Shown here: piece after piece, positions 10,601-19,226 of the stretch
Numbering within the stretch: position 1 is the first letter of the stretch
How the letters are laid out: each line of letters begins with the position of its first letter
Origin: Ochotona curzoniae
Taxonomy: Eukaryota > Chordata > Mammalia > Lagomorpha > Ochotonidae
Direction of reading: 5' to 3'
Assembly: GCF_017591425.1 (NCBI RefSeq)
Contig: NW_024467104.1
Span: 3,038,001 to 3,102,000, forward strand
DNA length: 64,000 bases
The notes under the pieces: generated by a model
Seen by the model: the letters and a program-made list of their open reading frames with translations, nothing else
What the model was told of the DNA's origin: nothing
Database searches by the model: none
Position numbers and translations under genes: made by a program

Positions 10601-13600
10601 TTTCTCTCTATTTCCCTCTCTATTTCCCTCTCTTTCTCTCTCTATTTCTTTCTCTCCCTGTCTTCCTCTTTCTTTCTCTCTATTTCTTTCTCTTCTTCTT
10701 CTCTACCTCTCAGGTAAATGAATTAAAAATATTTAACAGCCAGGTATTGTGACACCAAGACTTAGGCTGTTGCCTGCTACACTGGTATGCCATGTGTACA
10801 ACACGATGCTATCCTGTGGCTGGCCCTGTGTGACAGCCCACACAGGCGTTGACGAATCCACATGCAAACTTGGATTTAAGCCATTGAATTCACTCCCTTA
10901 ATCCCATGAAGAGGCAAGAAATTGACCATAAATTTCTGACTCCAGGCAATGCATTACAAGAAAATTGCTACTGCCTTCCATTAAAATAATCATATGAAAC
11001 TCTTAATGGACTTCACCAATTTTTACACCAATCATCTTTTAATTCCCTTTCCTTGTAGTATCTTTGTATTTGTACATTGTGGAATGACTAAATCTAATTC
11101 ATACATATTTACTTCAGACAAGATGTTTTTGTGGTAAGAACATTTTGTATAGATACTCATAGCATTTTTTTTGAAAAAGATTATGTATTATTCTGAATCA
11201 GAATAACTGTGTAATAAAATAAATCTCTTGAATTTATGTCTCTGAAATTTTGTATCTTTATCCAACATCTCCACAAATGCTCAAAACTTTTTTTCCATAG
11301 TGCTGTTGCCTTGGCTGTGTCTTTATGGGAAAATGTTTATTTAGGTAGTTTGCCATTTCAGTGTCAGGTGATGGTTGTTTTCATATCATTGAGATGAGTT
11401 CCTCATATATTCTTGGCATTAATGCGTTATCAGATGCGTACTTGAAATGCTTTCCCTCAATATGTGAGTTACTGTGCTACAAGTAGAGACTATGACCTTG
11501 TGATCACAAAAATTTTTTTTTGCCTGTCATCTTGCTCCAGCCTTCTACCCTACTTCATTTTATTTATTTATTTATTTATTTGGTATTTTCCAACTAACTC
11601 ATCTTTGAATTGTATTAACTATTTAGTGTGGGTGAGCCCGGTGCCTGGATGGGTCTTGGCCTACCTGCCCTATGCAAAGGGCCATAGGTCCAGGCTGGGG
11701 CCTTGGCCTCGGCAGATGCCCGTAGGACCCCCGATCTTGGTGCATGCATACAGGTCCCTTGTCCACCTTTGGCCGCAGTGTTTGCCAACAGGCCAGAGCT
11801 CCTGTCTGCCCCTTCTGGGCTGTTGCCCCAGGTGCACCTTTCTCCTCAGCTTCTCTTTCCTTCTCTGTGAGAAACAGCTCCAGGATGGGGGCAGGTTACA
11901 TTGTGCCCCTTGGAGAAACACATGACCTGTAAGCTGGTTGTCTGGCCTTGTGCTTGTCTTCCCTGCCCCACCCTTAACAAGCCTATGCTTGACGTCCAAC
12001 AAATGGACTTGTCCATCACACTTGTCTCCAGAGATTCTCTGCAGAGTGTGCTGTCTAGTTGCCTCAGAGGGTGGTTTTTGGGCTGAGTCTCACCCCTCCT
12101 GCAAATTACTTGCACAAATTTTTAAGTCCTTCCCAAATTGTATATGAAAATTCTAACGCTAGGATCTGGCACAATGGCTCAGTGGTTAAATCCAGCCTTG
12201 CAAGCACCAGGATCCCATATGGGTGTCAGTTCATGTCCTGACTGCTGCACTTCCCATCAAGATCCCTGCTTGTGGCCTGGGAGAGCAGTTAAGCAGTTGA
12301 GGATGGCTCAAAGCCTTGGAACCCTGTACCACATGGCAGACCCAGAAGAAGCTCTGGGATCCTGGTCCAGCTCTGGTTCAGCTCCAGCTGAGCAGCCCAC
12401 TTACTGAGTCAACCAGCAGATGGCAGATCTTTCTCTCTGTCTCTCTCCTTTTCTCTGTACATTTGTCTTTCCTATAAAAATAAAGAAATCCTTAAAGTAT
12501 ATGTTGATATTATAATGATATGCTTTCTGTCTTTATAGTCATCCTGGCTCATTGTCAGGTTGCCTGCCTTCATATTTATGCTCTTCTGTTTATTCCACTT
12601 ATAATGTCTATTTTTCCTTATCAGCCTGGCAAATACATATCTTAACTGCAAAATCTAGTTTGGATGAAAACTCTACAGGGCAGTGTCTCTAACTTTCTCT
12701 TGTAACTCCATCTCCAATCTGCACAGTTTATCTCTTACTTGGATTGGTTCTTAACTTCGCACACATGCCTTTGCACACTGTTGTGTCCTAGCAGTAACTG
12801 ATCTTTTTGTTTATGTTTACCTTGAGTCTGTGAGTTCTTGAAGACCAAGACTCAATCATCATCTCTGATTCATTTCTGCATCCATAGGAGTCACACTGCT
12901 TGGGGCATGGCAGGCACACAGCAGGTATGAGCACAGACTCATCTGCATGGGCAGCTCACTACGTACCTGCTCCTGGGGGCGGACAACCACAGTGTTGAAA
13001 TCAGGCCACTTATCCACCAGGACCTTTAAGTTGAACGGGTTTCCGTGATTGATGTGGAAGACAGTCCCAAAAACCTGCAAACTCCAAGAAAGTAGAGAGA
13101 TCAGCGTATTGGAAAAAGATAGTGCAGTGTCTTATCGAACGAGACAAATATTTTTTGTATAAAATATGACAAGATTTTAAAACATATTGTTGCAGATTCT
13201 TCTATAGCCATCCATATACACAAATAATATACTCAGCTTTCCTCAAGTTATAATCATTGTCATGAATCATTCATTTGTCATATTAAAATTTCCCAGTTGT
13301 TTTAAACAATAGTTTATATGTGAATAGATAGGATATGCATATAAAGGAAAGTGGCAAAACATTAAAAATATTATCTTAAAGTTAAAATCTAAATTTAATA
13401 AACTGTTATGAAAAACAGAAAAAATACAAATAATGTTTGATTATTTGATATATTATGAACATGTGTCTATACTGATAAACTTAAAGACTAATTTTCAACT
13501 TTTTTAAAATTTTATTTTATTTGGGATTCCCACCCCGAACTCCCACCCCTCAGATTTTCCACACGTTGGTACAATACTATAGTCCTTCATTAGGAGTCAT

Positions 13601-16258
13601 AATTACACCAGTCTCTTCTCTAAGTGTGTCCCGACATTACTGATACAGACACTGTCAGACAGTCCGGCATCCCATTGTCTACACACTTTCAACGGTTTCA
13701 CTGGTCAATTATTTTTTAATGCCTAAATAGGAAGCCATAATCTAAACTGACCTAACTGGTCAACATCATTTTGATTGAAATACGTCAGACCCAGAAAGAC
13801 AAAGACCACGTGTTCTCCCTTATATGCAGGAGCTAGCATTTAAGAATAGAAAGTTAGGCCCAGCGCAATAGCATAGTGGCTAAAGTCCTTGCCTTGCACG
13901 CCAAGAATCCCATATGGGCTCTGGTTCTAATTCCAGGCAGCTCCATTTCCATTCCAGCTCCCTTCTTGTGACCTGGGTCCAAAAATCTTTGGGACCCTGT
14001 GTGGGAGACCCAGATGAGGCTCCAGGCTCCTGGCTTTGGATTGGCTCAGCTCCAGCCATTGCAGCCGCTTGGGAAGTGACTCATCAAACTGAAGATCTTC
14101 CTCTCTGCCTCTCCTCCTCTCTATATAGCTGACTTTCCAATAAAAATTTTAAAAAACTTAAAATAAGGAAGAAAGATCTGTGTATGGCAGTACTTCAGCA
14201 AATATAGTGTGCCAAATCTTGTTTTATCTGGTCAATGCACTGTCTCAAATGACTGATCTATTTATGTAGTTTTGGTTTGCTTTGTTGCCTGTGTTGGTGG
14301 ATCTTTTCAAAGAAGATTCTCTATGCCAATGTTCCTGAGTGTTTTCCTTACATTTTCTTCCAATGACTTCATAGACTCAGGTCTTAAATTTAGGGTCTTG
14401 GTACTCAACTCTGTCACTTTACTTTTATTAACTGTGTGAAAAGCAGAGGAATTCATCCCTCCCCTCCACACTTTCCCTCTCAATTTCTCCCTCTTGCCAA
14501 TTTTTTCATATATTAGTATAGTTCCTTAGTTCAAGTTAAATGATACAATACTTAAGTGTATCATGACATAATAAGTACAGGAAATGAGAAAATAGTATGA
14601 TGTAGAGATATATTTGTAAGTTTCATTGGAAATTTTCTTGTATTTAAAGTAGAGAATATTACTTTAATATATAAAGTAGTATATTAATACTATATAAAGT
14701 AGTATTTTAATAGAGAATAGTACTGCATACCACCACTGCTTTGCAGTATATTAGTCTTCCCTGCAATAATCATGATTATGAGTATGTAAGTGTGCATATG
14801 TAAATATAAACATATACATAGACATAGATATATATTTATGTTCACCTGTGTAAGCATACTATACTTTTCAAGTTGGGTGTTTTAAATCAGAGATAACGTA
14901 TGATATTTATCCCTTTCAGATTGGCTTACTTCACTGAACACCATCATTTCCATCTGGAACCATTTTGGTGCAAATGGCAAGTTTTCATTTCACTTTATGG
15001 CTGAGTAGCATTCCATTGAGTAGATGTACCACAATTTCTTGTCACTCCTGAGTTCATGGCCATCAGTATGGATTCCGTAGCTTTGCTGTTGTGAATTGTG
15101 CTGCTGTACACAGAGCTGCAGAGCTCTCTGTCTCTCTAGAATGCAGATCTCGTTTCATACATTGTTTGATTGGGTTGTGGAATTTCTGGCTATGCCTCAT
15201 CTGCTTAAGGATTTTTAACCATGAAGTGATGCTGCATGTTGCTGAAATCTTTCTTTGCCTCTATTGAGATGATCACAGGGATTTGGTCTTTGCTTTGTTG
15301 CTGTGGTGTATCTGGTTTATTGACTTCTGTGTGTGTTGAAACATCCCTGGCACAGGTGAGTGATCTGTTTCATGTATTCTAGGATTCTGTTGACCAGCAT
15401 TTCATGGAGGATTTTTGCCTCTCTGTTCATCAGGAGTATTGGTCTATAGCTCTCTTTCTCTATATGGCTCTTTCTGTTTGGGGAATTAAGGTGATTTCTG
15501 GCTCATACAATGAATTTGAGAGGATTGTCTCCGTTTCTATTGCTTTCAAGAGGGTGTGTCCCTTTGCTTCATAAATATATATAAATACTCTTTAAAATTT
15601 CATACTGAATGAGGAAACTGAATGAGCTTAGCTGATATGATGCATTTAATAGAAACAATGATGAAATAACATACATCTAATAAAGAATGCCACCAGAAAG
15701 AGAATCATGTTCCTTTCATTGCTAAAGAAAAATTACAAACACAGATCAGAATCTACGCTTAAAATTCCTGCTGGCCAAGCTCTCACCTAGCAAGTGTTCT
15801 TTTAGAGAAAACAACTAAATATCAATATTCAGTCCTAGCCAACATGGGAGAACTCTGGGCTAATTTTAAGTGTTAACTGCTGTTTGGAAGGGAGTCAGGG
15901 AAGAATATGCTAAGTCAGTACAGAACAAAGGACATCAGTTAGACTCAGACATGCCTATGCTCATGCAGTACCATTGCAACTATTCATGGGATATTGGACA
16001 ATCCATTCACAGAGCCACCTGAACAATAAGGACCAATAACAAACATCATGTTTCCACTTCCAAAGGAGTGGAAACATGAATAAACTGTGACTTAAAATAC
16101 ACATTGCACAAACGTTCGTCTCCTTTCTATTTCCAAGCATGCTTCTCTCTCTCATCCTCCTCAGAACTTTCTGTTGTCACCTTTAAGGATTCCGGAAGGC
16201 ATCTCCTCAAGGAAGTTTCCAGCATCTGTAGCATCTGTGCACCTTGCAATGCCAACAT
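4248..16258 (-). CDS. GLYAT: Glycine N-acyltransferase (GLYAT ortholog), gene A, five coding exons
   Basis: Joined coding exons, in transcript order: 16258-16181, 13074-12967, 6921-6795, 5233-5062 and 4650-4248. They total 888 nt (295 aa plus stop), against 296 aa for human GLYAT. All junctions have GT donors and AG acceptors and the frame is open throughout. The N-terminus reads MLALQGAQMLQMLE, very close to human GLYAT. An N-terminal Gly_acyl_tr_N domain (about 1-200) is followed by a GNAT-fold C-terminal domain holding NERSQRFIERC, LLGPDG, the TGE motif (Glu226, the general base in bovine GLYAT) and PEYR. It ends NQWICMPV. Family knowledge: a mitochondrial matrix enzyme that joins benzoyl-CoA, salicyl-CoA and related acyl-CoAs to glycine. 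The tandem neighbour, gene B, has the same exon plan. Any non-coding first exon upstream of 16276 was not identified. Confidence 0.93.
4651..5061 (-). other. GLYAT gene A intron 4
   Basis: A 411-nt GT-AG intron of unique sequence. Open frames on both strands have no recognisable similarity and do not continue the coding exons. Confidence 0.85.
5062..5233 (-). CDS. GLYAT: GLYAT gene A, fourth coding exon (residues 105-162, split codons at both ends)
   Basis: A 172-nt exon between acceptor ttctctag and donor gtgagt. It encodes SSQNCLNDVIQNFSAIKSF and ends LPPTGGKPKA plus two bases of an Ile codon. It forms the link between the N-terminal region and the GNAT domain. Confidence 0.9.
5234..6794 (-). 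other. GLYAT gene A intron 3
   Basis: A GT-AG intron of about 1.56 kb. It carries one young SINE (5990-6317); the remainder is unique and AT-rich. Confidence 0.85.
5974..6333 (-). mobile_element. Young C-SINE with 16-bp target-site duplication
   Basis: The element occupies 5990-6317, and its sequence is rich in intact CpGs and close to consensus. The direct repeat cttattccacattttt flanks it at 5974-5989 and 6318-6333. The A-rich tail lies at the left because the element is reversed. Confidence 0.93.
6795..6921 (-). CDS. GLYAT: GLYAT gene A, third coding exon (residues 63-104 plus one base)
   Basis: A 127-nt exon after acceptor gataacag and before donor gtaagcc. It reads NMTDDLDHYTNTYHIYS and ends INWKQHLQIQ, the best conserved part of the family N-terminal domain. 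The last base is the first base of the serine codon completed by the next exon. Confidence 0.9.
7296..7495 (+). mobile_element. Old C-SINE, 5' half, split by L1
   Basis: A diverged SINE with gcatcccgtatcagg and ctggctccaacttctgc. It continues at 10557 after the L1 insertion. Confidence 0.65.
7839..8086 (-). repeat. Tandem repeat in L1 3' UTR, two units of about 124 bp
   Basis: Units starting at 7839 and 7963 both begin agtctccattaca and share cttaaatga and aagttaaa(t/c)(g/a)acatg. They are diverged, so the duplication is an old feature of the element. Confidence 0.75.
8222..8387 (-). pseudogene. L1 ORF2 N-terminal stub
   Basis: A start at 8387 gives MTGPKYHL, matching the start of the L1 endonuclease domain. 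The following sequence keeps L1 similarity with frame damage until about 8222, where it joins 3' UTR. The reverse transcriptase is absent. Confidence 0.75.
8431..9409 (-). pseudogene. L1 ORF1 protein (RNA-binding chaperone), degenerate
   Basis: Minus-strand translation gives the L1 ORF1p plan: a coiled coil with repeated K/E/L heptads, an RRM-type core (RPNIRVMGVPEGAE) and a C-terminal domain with HMIIKLSSIEHKEKILKCAS. The longest open piece, 9235-8621, is 204 aa. An in-frame stop lies upstream near 9250. A one-base slip in an A-run near 8630 breaks the C-terminal domain, whose remainder continues in another frame to a stop at 8431. It is not functional. Confidence 0.9.
10557..10733 (+). mobile_element. 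Old C-SINE, 3' half, with expanded CT tract
   Basis: It continues the SINE broken at 7495: agagtgaatggcagatgg, then about 110 bp of ctctctattt/cttt-rich repeat (10585-10705) and a short A-rich end. Confidence 0.65.
11290..11510 (-). mobile_element. Ancient L1 relic
   Basis: Plus-strand words such as gagttcctcatatattc and gcgttatcagatgcgta match the reverse complement of a well-known L1 3' segment. It is heavily diverged. Confidence 0.5.
11556..12118 (-). mobile_element. Unclassified GC-rich block with A-rich end, probable retro-inserted sequence
   Basis: About 500 bp of GC-rich sequence in an AT-rich intron. On the minus strand it finishes in an (AAAT)n run at 11585-11556, as a reverse-oriented retroposon would. 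A 110-aa minus-strand frame (12002-11670) and overlapping frames on both strands have no recognisable family. I do not know the element: an L1 3' UTR variant, an LTR piece or a retrocopy are all possible. Confidence 0.4.
12161..12497 (+). mobile_element. C-SINE
   Basis: Head aggatctggcacaatggct, then gatcccatatgggtgtcag, a cctgggagagcag core and a tail cctataaaaataaag. It lies 0.5 kb 3' of coding exon 2 on the transcript. Confidence 0.88.
12967..13074 (-). CDS. GLYAT: GLYAT gene A, second coding exon (residues 27-62)
   Basis: A 108-nt phase-0 exon between acceptor tttgcag and donor gtacgt. It encodes VFGTVFHINHGNPFN at the start and ends RPQEQ. The INHGNPFNLK and DKWPDFNTVVV motifs match the GLYAT N-terminal domain closely. 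Confidence 0.92.
13500..13855. mobile_element. L1 3' end with inverted upstream segment
   Basis: 13500-13735 is L1 3' UTR in minus orientation, homologous to 7560-7790. 13736-13855 is the end of the ORF2/3' region in plus orientation (gaaatacgtcagacccagaa). The opposed orientations suggest twin priming. Confidence 0.65.
13856..14155 (+). mobile_element. C-SINE
   Basis: Head ggcccagcgcaatagc, then gaatcccatatgggctc and a tail ccaataaaaattttaaaa. It sits directly against the L1 remnant on its left. Confidence 0.88.
14445..15575 (-). mobile_element. L1 ORF2 3' portion and 3' UTR, reversed relic
   Basis: Plus-strand words atggctgagtagcattccat, ttgctgttgtgaattgtgc and tctattgagatgatcac are reverse complements of L1 ORF2 reverse-transcriptase and C-terminal coding sequence. 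The left end carries the pyrimidine-rich 3' UTR. Frames are broken. Confidence 0.75.
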
Positions 16259-16276
16259 TGTGCAGGAGTCCGTGTC
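16181..16276 (-). CDS. GLYAT: GLYAT gene A, first coding exon (residues 1-26) with 18 nt of 5' UTR
   Basis: On the minus strand a pyrimidine-rich acceptor ending ctctctag precedes 16276. The start codon is at 16258 and the exon ends TTAAAG followed by donor gtgaca at 16180. The 26 codons end in LPESLK, the usual phase-0 break before V/A-YGT in this family. A longer minus-strand open frame overlaps the exon in another phase but lacks family similarity, so it is a shadow. Confidence 0.9.
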
Positions 16277-16614
16277 CTAGAGAGAGAACTGAGGAACGTG
16301 CAGAAATGAGAAGAATTGGAGAAGATTCAGAACCTGGAAGAGCAAGTTCTGCATTAATAGGCAGGACTTTCTTTAGTGTCACTTTGCTGAGATCCTCACC
16401 AACTTCCAGGGAAGACAAGACTCACAGTCAACACAGGGTGGTTTTTGTTTTTCTGAGTTTTTAGGTCTCTCTCTTACCTTTTAATGAATAAAGCCATTGT
16501 CCTACTACAGGTTAACAAGTGCAACTAAGAATAATTGCAACATTTTAAAATTTCAGTTGTGATCAGCAATTCCCCTTACTACTCTATAGAAAAATGTGTA
16601 ATCTAGGAGTTATT
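16277..16614. other. Upstream flank of the first identified GLYAT A exon
   Basis: Unique DNA. It must be intron or promoter-proximal sequence, because 16276 is preceded by a splice acceptor. No earlier exon could be recognised. Confidence 0.5.
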
Positions 16615-17905
16615 GAGGAGAATCAACATGACAAAATAGGGAAGGCCAATGTTAACAGATGATGAAACATTAGCCAGTGTGAAACAGAGAGGGTACATTG
16701 AGACCAATAGGAGAAGACAGGACAACTGCACAGGGGTACCTGGAGACTGGCAGACACTGGAAAGTAGTGAACCCAGTCTTGTGGCATTGCTGTGACTGAT
16801 CCCCAGCAGTTTTCAGAAAGTGGTTATCTGAAGTGCAGTGACATCCAGAACTCCACCAGCAACAGCGTGGGAGGGACTTTCACCAGGAGCTCAGGAGGTG
16901 AATCCAGAAAAAAAAAAAAAAAAACAACTGCTCCTCCTGCTGGTCTGTATGATTTAAGTAGGAGCAGAGACAGAGTGGCAGATCCCAGACTGGCAGTGTG
17001 AGAATAGGGTGGATTTCACAGCCCAGTCTGCCTCCTAGAGGCAAATCGGGCACCATTTTGTTTCAGGAGGCAAAGGCTATGGGAAAGGACTGAGCATACA
17101 TTGAACTGGGAGTGAACCCATTTCTGGCTCAGTGAACTGCAATAACATGGCATCTTGCAGGTCCATCCAGATATGGGTGGCCAGCACATCAAGAACTCTA
17201 TTAGAAGCACATCAGGTGCCATTTTGCACAGTGTGGCAAAAATGTAAGACTGCAGGGACAAGAGTGTGATGCACATGCACTGGGCTGGGAGCAAACTTAC
17301 TAAGCTCAGTACATTGCACTGGTCCCAGAAGAAAATGATACCCACTGTTCCAGTGTATGTGTCAAAATAGGTCCATGTGATCCTCAGACCTAATAGCCAA
17401 CAGGTTTAAGCAAGAGTAGCACCACCAACAACCTAGCTATAGAGGACATGTCACATCTCCCTAATCCTGGGACCTACTCCAATCAGAAGTGGGAGAAAGG
17501 TTGTACAGACAATGGTGCAGCCTCAGCACAATATCACAGGAGCTGGAGAGTGGTGAACCAGGAGCTGGGGCTAGGGACACCATGGTGGAAATCTAACATA
17601 TGAATCCAGACCTGGAACTCACCCGAGGTTGTGGAACAACTGACTTCAAACAAAGAGCAGTGTATCAACTGCAATAAGCAAAATTGAACTGTAGACCTGT
17701 AGGTGACAGAGCCTAAAAACCTGCCCCAAGGAGAAGAATCTGATAACTTGAAGGAAAATGGCCAAGAGAAAAAGAAAAGACAGAGGTACAACAAATATTA
17801 ATGAAGACTCCCCTTGCCAAACTCAGAGTTAACTGAGGAAGACCTGGAGAACATGGCAAATACAGAATTCACAACACTTGTGAATTCCATAGACTAGGAA
17901 ACTGT
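16615..17905 (+). mobile_element. L1 5' UTR and ORF1 start, 3'-truncated fragment
   Basis: It starts gaatcaacatgacaaaatag and follows the 5' UTR of the reversed L1 at 7510-10541 throughout (ggggtacctggagactg, cattttgttt, aactgcaataacatggc). It runs into early ORF1 (gagttaactgaggaagacct) and is lost near 17905. A run of about 18 A's lies at 16908-16924. Confidence 0.8.
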
Positions 17906-18525
17906 ATCATAAAATGATAAAATACATTTTGTAAAAATTTTACATGTTGTACTCATTGCATCAAGGAAAGATTATCCAAACATTCCCTAACATTAAACTC
18001 CATGAAAAGTCATGGAAAGAGGTTATGTTACCACAATTCTGATATTTGGAATAGAGAAATTGCCAAGTGAAAGCAGTAAGGAAGTTTTCTCAGTACAATG
18101 TGTTAAACTGAGTTGTCACATGATGAATAGAAATGCATGTCATGTGGTCTTTTAGAATAACATGGAAAACTCTTGTGTTTCTTATCAAAGTAAAGTAACC
18201 AAGCTGCATTTATGGTCACCCCTGGAACAACGGCTATGGCAACAATATTAAATGTCTGATCACACAGAGCTATGATACATAAGAACAGAGAAATGATAAG
18301 CTGTTCCCTAGGATTGATCAGATACTGTGGATGTGTTTTCCAGGCTACATTCAGCATCCTGCAATGCCAAGGAGCACAGGATGGAGATTGGAATTGGAGG
18401 AGGTCATGTTGGAGCTTCAGATACAGTGATAAATCAGAGAGAAGGGGAGACCAAGAGGGTGGGGAGGAGAGGGACTGGGGGAGAAGGACAGGGAGAGGGT
18501 GACTGAGAAGAGGAGGGAAGAATGT
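17906..18525. other. Unique stretch between two L1 pieces
   Basis: It contains an 84-codon minus-strand frame (18357-18103) preceded by a consensus acceptor (ggcattgcag) and encoding a hydrophobic stretch. No family was recognised, and no partner exon or donor was found. The purine-rich run at 18430-18520 is low complexity. Confidence 0.4.
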
Positions 18526-19226
18526 CTACAGATTTGAATAGTGCCCCGAGGATCTTTGGGTAATCAGTGTCCCAAACATGCACAAGGAGAAACTGCCTTG
18601 GTCAGAGCAAAGAGTTGCTGGAAAGGACAGGAAGCAAACATTCCTACAACTCACACAGGTTGACAAGTGTTTATTGGCCCACCGGCTACAGCAGAAAATA
18701 TAATACCAAATTGGCTTTGTTCTAGATCCACCCCAACAACTAGTTAAAGCAAGCCTTGAAATGACTCTACTGATTCCAATGACTAGCTGTGTGTGAGACA
18801 AAATACAACCTGATAGACAACTGCAACACAATACGTTACCCAACAGTGTGTAAATCACATTGTCCAGCCTCCAGTCAAAATGGGACGCATACAAGTAAGC
18901 TGGAATGTCAATTAATATCATAACATTGTGTATTGTTGCTGATTTTATGTTGGGGCTTTTGATTGATCAGGTTTTTACTCAATTGGCTCTATCTTCAAAC
19001 CAGAGATGGTCTCCCCAAAAAGCTGTTGAACATATTTGGACAATAAGATGCTGGACTCTATGCTTGGTATATGCTTGCACTGAAGGAATCGCAACTGAAC
19101 TTGAACTGTGGACATGCAACAAGGTGGAGGAATCCACCAAGGGGGAAGTGTTATTGGAGGGGTGGTGGGAATTCCAGTACCTATAAAACTGTGTCACATA
19201 ATACAATGTTATTTAAAAAAAAAAAA
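18526..19226 (+). mobile_element. L1 3' UTR with poly(A), 5'-truncated
   Basis: It aligns with the reversed 3' ends at 38131-38762 and 46160-46362 (gatgctggactctatgcttg, caaggtggaggaatccacc, aactgtgtcacataataca). It finishes in 12 A's near 19214. Confidence 0.85.

Larger units (their letters stand above)
6922..12966 (-). other. GLYAT gene A intron 2
   Basis: A 6.0-kb GT-AG intron swollen by repeats: an old SINE split by an L1 (7296-10733), an L1 relic (11290-11510), a GC-rich unclassified block (11556-12118) and a SINE (12161-12497). The rest is unique AT-rich DNA. Confidence 0.85.
13075..16180 (-). other. GLYAT gene A intron 1
   Basis: A 3.1-kb GT-AG intron holding an inverted L1 remnant (13500-13855), a SINE (13856-14155) and a reverse L1 3' portion (14445-15575). 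The unique flanks are 13075-13499 and 15576-16180. Confidence 0.85.

Noticed and set aside
16161..16418. 85-codon minus-strand frame over GLYAT A exon 1
   Set aside because: Wrong phase relative to the recognised GLYAT exon.
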